Shown here one piece after another: positions 30,166-40,659 of a stretch of DNA of 64,000 bases. The DNA lies in assembly GCA_947450475.1 (NCBI GenBank), contig CANFVK010000002.1:310001-374000 (forward strand), written 5' to 3'. Both the position numbers and the translations under genes were made by a program. How positions within the stretch are numbered: position 1 is the stretch's first letter; every line of letters begins with the position of its first letter. This stretch comes from Bacteriovoracaceae bacterium. Its GTDB lineage: Bacteria > Bdellovibrionota > Bacteriovoracia > Bacteriovoracales > Bacteriovoracaceae. Below the pieces are notes generated by a model. The model had not been told where the DNA came from. It made no database searches and was given only the letters and a program-made list of their open reading frames with translations.

Positions 30166-31140
30166 TTAATTTATCGGGTTATAACAACGGTACTGATGAG
30201 TCTCGGACTGGTTGGTAAGCGGTGGGAAGCTCTCACGACACTTATCAGTCGCATTCCAACATCTTGGATTAAAATGGCAACCAGGGGGTGGATTCATGGG
30301 GCTTGGAATATCGCCCTCTAAAATAATTCTTCCGGCACGTCCTTCGGTGCTAGCGTGAGGAATCGCCGAGAAAAGAGCTTTGGTATAGGGATGTTTTGAG
30401 TGACCGTAGAGCTCACTTGATTCCGCCACTTCGACCATATTGCCTAGATACATAACCGCTACGCGGTTTGAAATATACTCGACTACTTTTAGATCGTGAG
30501 CAATAAAAAGAAAGGTCAAACCTAAATCTTTTTGCAAATCCATCAAGAGGTTAACAACCTGAGCTTGAACCGAAACATCCAGGGCCGATACAGGCTCATC
30601 GCATACGATGAATTCGGGCTCAACGGCTAAGGCACGAGCTATACAGATACGCTGTCTTTGACCTCCTGAGAATTCGTGAGGATATTTATTGAGGGCATCT
30701 GCTGGAAGCTGAACTTGGTTTAACAATTCCAAGAGACGATTTCTTCTAGCCGTTTTTTCAGAATGTAATCCATGAATCTCCATCGGCTCGGCCAAGATAT
30801 CTCCAATCGTCATTCGAGGATTAAGAGAGGCATATGGATCTTGAAAAATGATTTGCATTTTTCTTCTTACCGCTCTCATTTCAGCGGCAGAATAATTGAC
30901 TATATTTTTTCCATTGAAGAGGATTTCTCCACTTGTTGGTTCAATTAATCTAAGAATAGATCGGCCCAAGGTTGTTTTGCCACAACCGGATTCACCAACT
31001 AGTCCCAAGGTTTCACCTTTTTTAATTTTAAAACTCACGTTGTTTACGGCATTTACTGCTCCAACTTCGCGGCCAAATAATCCACCTTTGATGGGAAAAG
31101 TTTTACAAAGATTTTTTACTTCTAATAAGTACTCGCTCAT
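30166..31140 (-). CDS. Peptide ABC transporter ATP-binding protein (OppF/DppF-like)
   Basis: '[20 protein letters not shown]', '[31 protein letters not shown]', C-terminal CHFNPRC...KC motif. Confidence 0.94.
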   Translation of the reverse strand: MSEYLLEVKNLCKTFPIKGGLFGREVGAVNAVNNVSFKIKKGETLGLVGESGCGKTTLGRSILRLIEPTSGEILFNGKNIVNYSAAEMRAVRRKMQIIFQDPYASLNPRMTIGDILAEPMEIHGLHSEKTARRNRLLELLNQVQLPADALNKYPHEFSGGQRQRICIARALAVEPEFIVCDEPVSALDVSVQAQVVNLLMDLQKDLGLTFLFIAHDLKVVEYISNRVAVMYLGNMVEVAESSELYGHSKHPYTKALFSAIPHASTEGRAGRIILEGDIPSPMNPPPGCHFNPRCWNATDKCRESFPPLTNQSETHQYRCYNPIN

Positions 31141-31160
31141 ATATTTTTGATCCTTAAAAA

Positions 31161-32159
31161 TTAACTGAGTGGATTAAAACAAGCTACAGTGTGACCTTCG
31201 CCCTTTGCAGGCATTAGTGTTGGCTCTCCTTGAGAACCTCGACATTTTTCAGTTACACTAGAGCATCTATCTTGGAAATTACATCCAACTGGCAAATCAA
31301 ACAGCGATGGAACCATCCCTTCGATTGTTTGTAGTCTTTCTTTTTTATGACCACTGGTCGAATCAAATGACGGTATAGAATTCATCAGCCCCTTGGTGTA
31401 AGGATGCTGTGGATGATTAAACAGCGTTTTGACGTCCGCGCTCTCAACAATTTGTCCACAGTACATGACTGCAACCGAATCACAGGTTTCAGCGACTACG
31501 CCGAGATCGTGAGTAATGAGAATAATTCCCATCCCTAATTCTTTTTGCAATTTTTTCATGAGTTCGAGAATTTGTGCCTGGATTGTTACATCTAATGCGG
31601 TGGTAGGTTCATCAGCAATAAGAATATCGGGTTCACAAGAAAGGGCAATTGCGATCATTACTCGTTGTCTCATCCCACCTGAGAGTTGGTGGGGATACTC
31701 TGCAACTCTTTTTTCAGGACTGGGAATTCCTACCAATCGAAGCATGTCGACGGCTTTGGCCCTTCTTTCAACATTAGACAAATGAGGCTGGTGAAGTTCA
31801 ATAACTTCTTCAATTTGATTTCCAATGGTAAAAACTGGATTAAGTGAAGTCATGGGTTCTTGAAAAATCATGGCAATTTTATTGCCTCTAATTTTTCTCA
31901 TTTCAGCTGGTTCTATATTAACGAGACTCTTTCCATTGAAATGAATTTGTCCGCTAGCAACTCGACCAGGAGGATTGGGAATTAGACCCATAATAGCAAG
32001 GGCCGTTACAGACTTACCTGAACCAGATTCCCCAACTACTCCAAGTGTTTTACCTTTGAATACGTCGAAGTTAACTCCGTTTACCGCTTTGATTGTTCCG
32101 CGATCAGTTTTGAACTCAACAACGAGATCTTTAACAACTAAAATTTTCTCTGAGGTCAT
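31161..32159 (-). CDS. Peptide ABC transporter ATP-binding protein (OppD/DppD-like)
   Basis: '[20 protein letters not shown]', '[32 protein letters not shown]'. Confidence 0.94.
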   Translation of the reverse strand: MTSEKILVVKDLVVEFKTDRGTIKAVNGVNFDVFKGKTLGVVGESGSGKSVTALAIMGLIPNPPGRVASGQIHFNGKSLVNIEPAEMRKIRGNKIAMIFQEPMTSLNPVFTIGNQIEEVIELHQPHLSNVERRAKAVDMLRLVGIPSPEKRVAEYPHQLSGGMRQRVMIAIALSCEPDILIADEPTTALDVTIQAQILELMKKLQKELGMGIILITHDLGVVAETCDSVAVMYCGQIVESADVKTLFNHPQHPYTKGLMNSIPSFDSTSGHKKERLQTIEGMVPSLFDLPVGCNFQDRCSSVTEKCRGSQGEPTLMPAKGEGHTVACFNPLS

Positions 32160-33035
32160 TTATTTTCCTTTTAATTTCGGATCTAGAGCGTCTCTAAGAG
32201 CGTCCCCTAAAATATTAAATGCTAGAACAATTAAAAACATGGCAAAAGTGGCGGCTGCTAGTTGCCACCAAACTCCACGTGCTAATTCAAGCTTAGAGTC
32301 GTCAATCATTGTACCCCAACTTGGTCTTCCGACAACCCCAAGGCCCAAGAAAGACAAAACCACTTCGGCTTTAACCGCTGAATCAAAAGTTTGAGTAAAA
32401 TTGATAATTAATAAGTGTGAAATATTGGGAAGTATGTGATTGAAAAGCTTTCTGGTGTGAGTTGCTCCAATGGCATTAGCCGCTTGAATATATTCACGCT
32501 CTTTGTGTTTCATGACTTCGGCCCGCACGATCCGGCATAGTCCCAACCAGCTGGTCAATCCCAATGAAAGAAAAACAGTTGTAGTGCCTTTGCCCAAAAT
32601 AAAAGCAATCGCCACCAATAACATGACTCCAGGAATTGAGGCAAAAGTGGTATAAAACCAAACGATTAATTCATCTACAAAGCCGCCAAAATATCCGGCC
32701 AACATTCCTAGCAATGTGCCAATCACGATACTGATCATTGAGACAACGACACCAATAACTACCGCCGTTTCAGTGGCTTTGATGGTTTTTAAAAGTACAC
32801 TTCTTCCAAAGATATCTAGACCAAAATAATTTTTTATGGCCTCAAAACTTGGAGCAGCATAGGACTGACCGATTTCTTGACCCCAGTTTGAAGCTAAAAC
32901 CCCCATAGCGGTCAACATAGCCACTAGAAAATAAAGAAAAACGATTATTAATGCAATTAAAGAGAGTTTCTCGCTCACTATTTTTATTAAAGCATTATGT
33001 AAAAGTGATTTTGATGGTTTAATTTCAGCACTCAT
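32160..33035 (-). CDS. Peptide ABC transporter permease (OppC/DppC-like)
   Basis: Multi-TM; 'EYIQAANAIGATHTRKLFNHILPN' EAA loop. Confidence 0.92.
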   Translation of the reverse strand: MSAEIKPSKSLLHNALIKIVSEKLSLIALIIVFLYFLVAMLTAMGVLASNWGQEIGQSYAAPSFEAIKNYFGLDIFGRSVLLKTIKATETAVVIGVVVSMISIVIGTLLGMLAGYFGGFVDELIVWFYTTFASIPGVMLLVAIAFILGKGTTTVFLSLGLTSWLGLCRIVRAEVMKHKEREYIQAANAIGATHTRKLFNHILPNISHLLIINFTQTFDSAVKAEVVLSFLGLGVVGRPSWGTMIDDSKLELARGVWWQLAAATFAMFLIVLAFNILGDALRDALDPKLKGK

Positions 33036-33046
33036 AATATTTGCAC

Positions 33047-33988
33047 CTACTTCAACTTCATTCTCGGATCGACGACAGTATAAAGAACATCAGTCACCAC
33101 TCCAAATAATATAAATCCGACCGCACTTAAAATAGTCATGGCTTTAATGACTGGGAAATCACTGTTATTGATAGCATTAATTGTCATGGCCCCAAGACCA
33201 GGAATACTGAAAAAAGATTCAGCAAACAATAATCCTAAAATAAGCGTGGGAATTTGAATTATTATTTGAGTGAGTATGGGGATCATTGAATTTTTAAGAA
33301 CGTGCTTGAACATAACTCTTAATTCAGAAATTCCTTTTGAACGAGCAGTACGAACATAATCCTGGTAAGCTTCATCCAATATTACGGTACGATAAAAACG
33401 AGTTTCTCCACCAAAAGAAATAAAGACGTAGAGAATAATTGGCAAAATAACGTAAGGAACGAATTGAGGAAATCCTCGCTCATAGCCTGAAATTTCAAAG
33501 ATGCCCAATTTGTAGCCAAAAAACCACTGACCAAAAAGAACTACGGCCAAACTTGGAATACTCATGCCTGCAATGGATAGGACGAGCACGATCTTATCGA
33601 CTAATTTCCCCCTGTAAAAAGCCACGAGAAGTGCCAGAGAAATAGCAAAAATATTTTCGATTACAAACAACGGTCCAGTGATGGAAAGCGAAGGACCAGC
33701 ACCAGCTTTAATCATCTCCCAAATATTTTGTTTAGAAGTCCAAGAATAGCCAAAATCAAAAGTAAAAGCAGTCTTTACAGTATCAAAGTACTGTACCCAG
33801 TAAGGACGATCCATCCCTAATTCGTGATGAAGCTCTGCAATTTGCAATTGAGTGGCATGTTTTCCCAGTAAAGTGAAAGCAGGATCTGGTGCAACTAGAT
33901 TAAAAAGAACAAAAATAACTAAGCAGACTCCCAGCAAAACGGGAATGACGTAAAGGAGTCTGCGAAAAATATAGGCGTACATATTCAT
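33047..33988 (-). CDS. Peptide ABC transporter permease (OppB/DppB-like)
   Basis: 'MYAYIFRRLLYVIPVLLGVCLVIF', 'DYVRTARSKGISELRVMFKHVLKNSMIP'. Confidence 0.93.
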   Translation of the reverse strand: MNMYAYIFRRLLYVIPVLLGVCLVIFVLFNLVAPDPAFTLLGKHATQLQIAELHHELGMDRPYWVQYFDTVKTAFTFDFGYSWTSKQNIWEMIKAGAGPSLSITGPLFVIENIFAISLALLVAFYRGKLVDKIVLVLSIAGMSIPSLAVVLFGQWFFGYKLGIFEISGYERGFPQFVPYVILPIILYVFISFGGETRFYRTVILDEAYQDYVRTARSKGISELRVMFKHVLKNSMIPILTQIIIQIPTLILGLLFAESFFSIPGLGAMTINAINNSDFPVIKAMTILSAVGFILFGVVTDVLYTVVDPRMKLK

Positions 33989-34014
33989 CTTTTAAATCGT
34001 CCTAAAATTGAGCA

Positions 34015-35772
34015 CTAGAAATTTTTCAATAACTCTGCTTTTTTCTGAGTGTCAATATTCAGGTATTGAACTGCATCGTGATGTAGATCAGTAGGGTGAT
34101 AGTTTTTCAACCAACCTTGCTCCAAGATGTAAGCTTGTCGGTGTACACCAAACAATGCCACCACTTCTTCTGCTAAAAACTTATTGAGTTTTTCATAGCG
34201 AGCTGTTCTCTCTGGAGAATCCTGCATTTGAGTTGCAGCTTCAAATTCCTTATTGAATTGAGGATTATCATAGTTAGATCCATTGGCACCAGGTGATTTA
34301 TTTGGTCCATAGAAAAGCTGTAAAAAGTTTTCTGCATCTGGATAATCGGCACCCCAAGCAAGTCCGTAAACTTCTACCGCTTTTTTCTTAACCTTTGCTT
34401 GGAATTCAGGCCATGGACTTGAGATAATTTTAATTTTTACACCAATTTGTTCCATCTGTTTTTGAAAATACTCACCCATCTGTCTTGAAACAGTTGAATC
34501 TGGAATGTCGTATTTTAATTCCGGAAGACCTTTACCATCTGGATATCCAGCTTCGGCCAATAATTTTTTAGCTTCTGTCAGTTTAGGTCCTTTAAAAGGG
34601 TTCACATAATTTTTATCCACACCAGCAATACCTGGTGCAATAATAGATTGAGCAGGAAAAGCAGTATTGTTATAAAAAAGCTCATTAGCCTTTGGCTCAT
34701 CATAAGCTAGATACATAGCTTGTCTTAATTTTTTATTGTGAAAAAGTTTGTTCTCGAAATTGAAAGCTGTATAGGTCACATCAAGCTGAGGTGCGATTTC
34801 CAAAATGAAGCCTTTCTTTGCCAACTCATCTGAAAGCTTGTTGTTTTTGATTGCAGTCGCAAAATTATCTTTGGGAACTGAATAATAATCAATTTCACCT
34901 TTATTTAATTTCAACCATGCAGGTTGCGTTTCTTTCATAACATGCACAACAATTTTTTCGACAAGTGGAAGTCTTTTCCCTGCGTCACTTAATAGATTTT
35001 TAAATTCAGGTGAAGCATCGCTAGGATAGAGTTTTTCTCTGAATGTAGGATTTTTTGTATAAGTAATTTTTTTACCTTGATCAAAGATTGGAAGAATATA
35101 TGGACCTGTTCCAATTGGATGATTGATAAATTCCTTGCCGTACTTGGCAACAACTTCTTTAGATACAGCGTATGTAAATGGCATTGCTAGAGCGTAAAGA
35201 AATTGTGGAAAAGCTTTGGCCAGCTTAAATTGCAATGTGTATTTGTCTAGAGCTTTGACACCTTCAACTTCTTCATCATAATTAGTTGCAGGAAGTTTTG
35301 AATTTTTTTCTCTCCACTCATTTAGACCTTTTAGCTTTCCATCGAGAACCCACCACCCGGTGGCTTGATTTCTAGAATCAGCTAATCTTTTTATTGAATA
35401 AACAAAATCATTTGCTTCAACTTCGCGACCTTTTCCACCAGCAAAAGCAGCATCGTCTTGAAATTTTACTCCGCTACGAAGCTTGAAGGTGTAAGTGATA
35501 CCATCTTTTGAAATAACAGGTAGTGCCGCTGCAAGATTGGGGACTAATTCATAAGGCATTTTTAACCAATGATATTGGAGTAGTCCTTCATATATTTTTG
35601 AGATTTCTCTACCTGAATACAAGTCATCAGCTTGAATAGGATCGAAACCTTTAATTTCTGCGGGGCTTACAAGATTAAGTACTCTTTCGTTACTGTCTTG
35701 TTTTTTTGTACATCCAGCAAAAACCAAAAAGGTGGCGCTTAGAATAATCAATAAGACGTTTGGCATTTTCAT
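34015..35772 (-). CDS. Peptide ABC transporter substrate-binding lipoprotein (OppA/DppA-like)
   Basis: Lipobox 'FAGC'; SBP_bac_5-type sequence 'GREISKIYEGLLQY...YTFKLRSGVKFQDD'. Confidence 0.93.
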   Translation of the reverse strand: MKMPNVLLIILSATFLVFAGCTKKQDSNERVLNLVSPAEIKGFDPIQADDLYSGREISKIYEGLLQYHWLKMPYELVPNLAAALPVISKDGITYTFKLRSGVKFQDDAAFAGGKGREVEANDFVYSIKRLADSRNQATGWWVLDGKLKGLNEWREKNSKLPATNYDEEVEGVKALDKYTLQFKLAKAFPQFLYALAMPFTYAVSKEVVAKYGKEFINHPIGTGPYILPIFDQGKKITYTKNPTFREKLYPSDASPEFKNLLSDAGKRLPLVEKIVVHVMKETQPAWLKLNKGEIDYYSVPKDNFATAIKNNKLSDELAKKGFILEIAPQLDVTYTAFNFENKLFHNKKLRQAMYLAYDEPKANELFYNNTAFPAQSIIAPGIAGVDKNYVNPFKGPKLTEAKKLLAEAGYPDGKGLPELKYDIPDSTVSRQMGEYFQKQMEQIGVKIKIISSPWPEFQAKVKKKAVEVYGLAWGADYPDAENFLQLFYGPNKSPGANGSNYDNPQFNKEFEAATQMQDSPERTARYEKLNKFLAEEVVALFGVHRQAYILEQGWLKNYHPTDLHHDAVQYLNIDTQKKAELLKNF

Positions 35773-35885
35773 TTAAAAAATCCTTTTTTGTGCAAATATA
35801 TAATTGTAATGAGCGAATATTTATATCTAGGATATTAAGCGTTTGTCATGTGTTTAGGTCAACTTTTTTTAACACAGAGCAGGCT

Positions 35886-36299
35886 TTAACGCTCGCAGTT
35901 AGATGGAACTAAAAATAGGGTCATTACTGATTCGCTAAAGGATTTGGACTTTAAAAAGAGTTTAAATTGGGTTCGTTCAAAAAATGCCCTATTGGCCGCA
36001 TAACTATCGACTTCAAATTTATATTTTGGGGTCTCGCGCCAAAGAACAAAATGCTCATTAGAAACTGAGGGATTGAAATCTTCAGGAAATTTTCCATTTG
36101 AAACTGCTCTCATGAAATCTGCAGAAAAGCTAAAAAATTCCTGAATGGCTTTAATCAATTCAGCCCGATCATTTCTGGAGTGAATTTTATCGTATAAGAG
36201 TTGTAATAATTGAGCTTCTTGAATCTTATTGGCACTATTTTGGGGATCAAGATTCAAGGCCAATCGACTTTCACCAATTAAGGGAAAATCTAAGGCCAT
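35886..36299 (-). CDS. Hypothetical protein; frame continues upstream into a lipoprotein signal without a canonical start
   Basis: ATG at 36299; in-frame upstream translation reads '...SIAIQLIAFLLLTSCASFFPRKG...' to about 36575 (see findings). Confidence 0.5.
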   Translation of the reverse strand: MALDFPLIGESRLALNLDPQNSANKIQEAQLLQLLYDKIHSRNDRAELIKAIQEFFSFSADFMRAVSNGKFPEDFNPSVSNEHFVLWRETPKYKFEVDSYAANRAFFERTQFKLFLKSKSFSESVMTLFLVPSNCER

Positions 36300-36493
36300 T
36301 TCAAAAATATTTTTTTCTCGATTGAGCTGGCTTTCATATTCAAAAACATGCTTGGTTTCAGCAAGTTCAATTCGGCCTTTTCCAGAGCCAATAACGCAAA
36401 TTTTTTTAAACTGTTCAGTTAAGAAAGATGCCGATTGCTCGGGACCTTTTCGAGGAAAAAATGAAGCACAAGAAGTTAAAAGTAAGAACGCAA

Positions 36494-38341
36494 TTAATTG
36501 GATTGCGATGCTGGCAAACGAATTTTTTCCATGTCGGATAATAGCTTTAATACGTCTTCTCTCTCCGTTGGCACTTTAGCTTGATTAAGAGCTTCAGTTA
36601 AAAATTCTTTAGCCTTGTCAAAATTATGCAAGCGTTGATAAATCATCCCTAAGTGTTTTGTGATAATAACATCGGTTTTAACTAATTCAAAAGCTTTCTT
36701 TGCTTCAGCTAATGCTTCGCTAAATTTGCCCGTTTGAAAATAAAACCAAGCCATTGAGTCGCGAATATATCCATCGTCCGGACGAATTTTTACTGCACGA
36801 GAGATATATTCAAAGGCCATATCCATTTTTTCATTGCGTTCTAAATATGAATATCCCAGAAAATTTAATGCGTGAGCGTTATTGGGATCCTTTTCCAGAA
36901 TGGATTGCACCAAGGCTCTGGCTTCAATGAACTGGCCATCTTTTTCCATAATTGATGCCAAGTAATAACTGTGCGATTCAGTAAAACCTTTTTGAGATTT
37001 AACTTCGTTCATGGCATTAATGGCTTTTTTAAATTGAACGGTATCTTCATAAAAGCTCGCTTGAAGCATTTTAATTTCGACTAAGCTTTCTTCATGCTCT
37101 TTCATTCTCTCTTGAGTGAAGGCCATAAACTTTGAAAAGGCTTCGCCATTGATTTTGCCTTGAACATACTCTTCTCTAGCTTGGGAGCCTAACATTTGGC
37201 CGATCTGTACTCCTGCATCTCCATAAAGAGCAGAAGAGGAAGGAATTTTTTTAAAATACTCTATAGCTTCGCCGAATTTATTTGTTTGTTGGTGAAGCGC
37301 TCCAAGATAGTAGATAACCTTGTCGGATTCAGGTACAACCGCCAATACCTCTTTAAATAAATTGGTAGCTTCTTGAAAATTTCCAGCATCAGAGTAAAGG
37401 AGACCTAGTCTTACTTTTAAATTTAAATCATTATTGTCAAGGGAACTCAATGTCTCGGCATAAGGCAGTACTTCCGAATTTTTTTCCATACTAAAAAGTA
37501 CAGTCACGAGACGGGACAATACTGCGACACTAGTAGAATTACCGTCTTTACTTAAAAAATTTTTGTAAACTTTCACGGCTGCAGCTAAATTTTCTTTTTC
37601 TTCATAATAAGCACCGAGGGCCAATGCTGCCTGCGAATAACCGCTATCCATGTGTAGCGATTTTTCAAAAAACTTTTTAGCAGCTTGTTTTTTGCCTCTT
37701 TCATATTCAATTTTACCACGATAAAACGAATAGACTGGTTCTTTATTTTTCCTTTCACATTTTGCAAGAAGTGAGTGAGCCTCAATATACTTTTTTTCTG
37801 CTGTATAGGACTTGGCTAAAAAGAGACAAGCCTCTTCTACATCTGTACTAGAAGAAATAATTTTTTGATAAGTTGCTTTTGCAAGCGCTGGCTTCTCTAG
37901 GGCTGCGTACACCCCTGCCAAGATAAGTCCAATGGAATCATCTTTATATTGAGTTTCTTTAAAAATCGAAACCAAAATAGCCTCAGCTTCCTTCAAATCT
38001 CCCACTCGTATGAGTTCAATTGAAAATTTTCTTTTGAGATAAATATCGTTAGGAACCAATTCAACCACATCTCTTAATATTGCTGCTGCCGTCTGATAGT
38101 CGCCTCGTATAGAGGCATCATTAGCCTTAATGAATAAATCTGATGCTAAAAAAGTAATTGCTGCAGGACCCTGCCCCTTAGCCTTTGAGACCATCTCTTT
38201 TATATTGTCGCCTTTTATGCCTAATTCCTCAGCCGGATCTGCAGCTTTTTTGCTATGAAAAATTGAATGATGTTTTTCCAGTTGAGCGCAAGAAGCTACA
38301 AGAAGTGATATTAGAATGAATGAGCTTTGGATCAATCGCAT
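36494..38341 (-). CDS. TPR-repeat lipoprotein
   Basis: Lipobox 'LLVASC'; multiple TPR units such as 'NAHALNFLGYSYLERNEKMDMAFEYISRAVKIRPDDG'. Confidence 0.88.
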   Translation of the reverse strand: MRLIQSSFILISLLVASCAQLEKHHSIFHSKKAADPAEELGIKGDNIKEMVSKAKGQGPAAITFLASDLFIKANDASIRGDYQTAAAILRDVVELVPNDIYLKRKFSIELIRVGDLKEAEAILVSIFKETQYKDDSIGLILAGVYAALEKPALAKATYQKIISSSTDVEEACLFLAKSYTAEKKYIEAHSLLAKCERKNKEPVYSFYRGKIEYERGKKQAAKKFFEKSLHMDSGYSQAALALGAYYEEKENLAAAVKVYKNFLSKDGNSTSVAVLSRLVTVLFSMEKNSEVLPYAETLSSLDNNDLNLKVRLGLLYSDAGNFQEATNLFKEVLAVVPESDKVIYYLGALHQQTNKFGEAIEYFKKIPSSSALYGDAGVQIGQMLGSQAREEYVQGKINGEAFSKFMAFTQERMKEHEESLVEIKMLQASFYEDTVQFKKAINAMNEVKSQKGFTESHSYYLASIMEKDGQFIEARALVQSILEKDPNNAHALNFLGYSYLERNEKMDMAFEYISRAVKIRPDDGYIRDSMAWFYFQTGKFSEALAEAKKAFELVKTDVIITKHLGMIYQRLHNFDKAKEFLTEALNQAKVPTEREDVLKLLSDMEKIRLPASQSN

Positions 38342-38768
38342 AAGCCAGTCCTTCGGCAGAAGAGAATTATCTCCCTCTATTCTTTTTCGAACATAGCTGG
38401 CTAAAGCTTTAACAAATATTTCTTTTCTTGGATTAAGGGGATGTTTTTGCGCAGTGTATCTAATACCTGATTTAATTACATTTTTAAATATTGTTAAAAG
38501 TTACATTAAAAATTGTTTGGGAAAATGTTTGACAGCATCAATTTAAAATTGTTATTTCATGGCGTGCATCGCCTGAGAAGTGCAACATAAATCTACGAAA
38601 AACCCAAGTTGTTGATTTTTATAGATAATGTTCCATGGCAAAGAAGTTGTGAAAAAAGTACTCAGGTCGGACATTACGAACAAAAAATATGATAGAAAAC
38701 TTACGGCATTGTGCCGCTAAAGCAATCTTCAGAGAGCCAAATGACTCTCTTAAAAATAGGGGAATAAA

Positions 38769-39134
38769 ATGAGCGACGTTAGAATCATTAAGCGCTACCA
38801 AAACAGAAAACTTTATGACACACACCAAAGCTGTTACGTGACTCTTGAAGAGATCGCGCAAATCATCAGAGAAGGTAACGAAATCCAAGTTATCGACAAC
38901 AAAACTAAAAATGACATAACTTACATCACTCAAATCCAACTTCTTTTTGATCAAGAGAAAAAATCAACTAGAGCTGGTGACGTAGAACTTCTTAAGAGAG
39001 TTATTCGCTCAGAAGAAGGAACATTTACTGGTTACATCAAAGGTCTTGAAAGAAAGATCGGTGGCGAAGTTGTGGCTCCTTTCATGAACAATGAAATGAA
39101 CTCTACTATTGAAACTACAACTACTTTAAATTAA
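38769..39134 (+). CDS. Polyhydroxyalkanoate synthesis regulator-like DNA-binding protein (PhaR/PHB_acc)
   Basis: 'RIIKRYQNRKLYDTHQSCYVTLEEIAQIIREGNEIQVIDNKTKNDIT' is the PHB_acc_N signature. Confidence 0.9.
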   Translation: MSDVRIIKRYQNRKLYDTHQSCYVTLEEIAQIIREGNEIQVIDNKTKNDITYITQIQLLFDQEKKSTRAGDVELLKRVIRSEEGTFTGYIKGLERKIGGEVVAPFMNNEMNSTIETTTTLN

Positions 39135-39173
39135 TATTCTAAGCATTAGCCCTCTATTATTAAAAGGTTCTTA

Positions 39174-39854
39174 ATGCTTAATAAAATTTCAAAAATAGTT
39201 CAGTTGACACCCGTCTTAATGGCGGGTGTTTTTATTTGTGCTTCTACTCTTCGTGCCGAGGATAAACCCGTAAAGCCTAATATCCACGTCCTCACTAGTG
39301 ATAAAACTGCTCAGAAATTAGGAACCAATGCAGAAGGTAATGAGCGAATCCCTGGAGACATACATAAATTTTCTATGGGTATTGGTATAGGACAAACATT
39401 TTTAAGATCTGACTTGCATGAAAATGGAAATGATAAAATTACCCCTGAACTCTACTACAATTATTCAGCCAGTTACTCATTTGATTTTCTGGCCAACCTT
39501 CACTACTCGGTTCATCACTTCCTCAATCGAAGTGCAACAATAAAAGGGCTCGCGTTAGCAATTAAAGGAAAAGCATTTCAATTTGATGCCTTTTCTCCAT
39601 TTTTCCTGGGAGGATTTGGCTTTTACCTGCCAAGTGCCACTACCGTTGTCAATAATATTTCAACTGAAACCCGTCAGCAGTTAGTCTTTGGTGTCAATGT
39701 TGGTGCCGGAGCCGAATTGAGATTAAATAATAAATACACCATAGGAGCAATTGCTCACTATCATGATCCATTTGATGTGCGCCAGGACGTTGGTGGCAAT
39801 CTAGAGGGGTCATATATGAAACTACTATTAATGGTTTCCTACACTTTAAATTAA
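39174..39854 (+). CDS. Outer-membrane beta-barrel-like protein
   Basis: Signal peptide ending 'STLRA'; beta-rich with C-terminal 'LLLMVSYTLN'. Confidence 0.65.
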   Translation: MLNKISKIVQLTPVLMAGVFICASTLRAEDKPVKPNIHVLTSDKTAQKLGTNAEGNERIPGDIHKFSMGIGIGQTFLRSDLHENGNDKITPELYYNYSASYSFDFLANLHYSVHHFLNRSATIKGLALAIKGKAFQFDAFSPFFLGGFGFYLPSATTVVNNISTETRQQLVFGVNVGAGAELRLNNKYTIGAIAHYHDPFDVRQDVGGNLEGSYMKLLLMVSYTLN

Positions 39855-39855
39855 A

Positions 39856-40659
39856 ATGTTGCCTGAATGTCATCGCCTCTACATTTTCACCGGCAAAGGC
39901 GGAGTGGGAAAAACAACTCTGGCCATGGCTTTTACAAAATATCTCGAAAATCTCGGGATGAATGTAAAATATAATTGCTTCCATCAAAATGCTGAAAAAA
40001 ATTTAGAAAATGAATTGGATCTTCCCAGTATTGATATGAGCGTGAATTCCAGCGCCGAAATTTATATCGGCAATAAGCTAAACTCAGCAACTATTGCTTC
40101 TTGGATTATGAAAACTCATTTTTTCCAATCACTTTTTCAAATGATACCAGGCCTTGGACATATGATATTGCTCGGGCACTTGATTAATGAGTTAGAGAAC
40201 GATCCATCACTGGTCATTGTTCTAGATTCACCAGCTTCGGGTCATGCCCTCACCATGTTTGAATCATCTTCAAATTTCAAAACTATTTTCAAGAAAGGAC
40301 TTTTGGTTCGTGACATTGAGAGAATGCAGGAGTTTTTAAAAGCTCCTCTTCATTTAAAAACCCATGTCATTACATTAGCGACAGAGTTGTCATTAAGTGA
40401 AGCCCAAGATTTAAAAAATGAACTAGACAACAACCTGCAAGAAACTGATGCTCATTGTGATTTAATTGTTAATGATAGCTTTAAAAAGTTTTTTGAAATT
40501 AATCATGTTGATGAAAGCAAGCTACCTGAATTTCTTTTGCAAAAGATTGAACTCGAAAAAGAAATCGTTAAAAAACATTTTGCACTTCCTCATATCGATC
40601 GATCCAAGCCCTCGGAAATCATACTAGAATTAGCTCAATATCTTGGAGGTTTGATTTGA
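39856..40659 (+). CDS. ArsA/Get3-like ATPase, divergent copy
   Basis: 'IFTGKGGVGKTTLAMAFTKYLE', 'IVLDSPASGHALTMFE'. Confidence 0.75.
   Translation: MLPECHRLYIFTGKGGVGKTTLAMAFTKYLENLGMNVKYNCFHQNAEKNLENELDLPSIDMSVNSSAEIYIGNKLNSATIASWIMKTHFFQSLFQMIPGLGHMILLGHLINELENDPSLVIVLDSPASGHALTMFESSSNFKTIFKKGLLVRDIERMQEFLKAPLHLKTHVITLATELSLSEAQDLKNELDNNLQETDAHCDLIVNDSFKKFFEINHVDESKLPEFLLQKIELEKEIVKKHFALPHIDRSKPSEIILELAQYLGGLI

Noticed and set aside
38619-38954. 111-aa minus-strand ORF
   Set aside because: Overlaps the well-supported PhaR-like gene; no signal or family resemblance.
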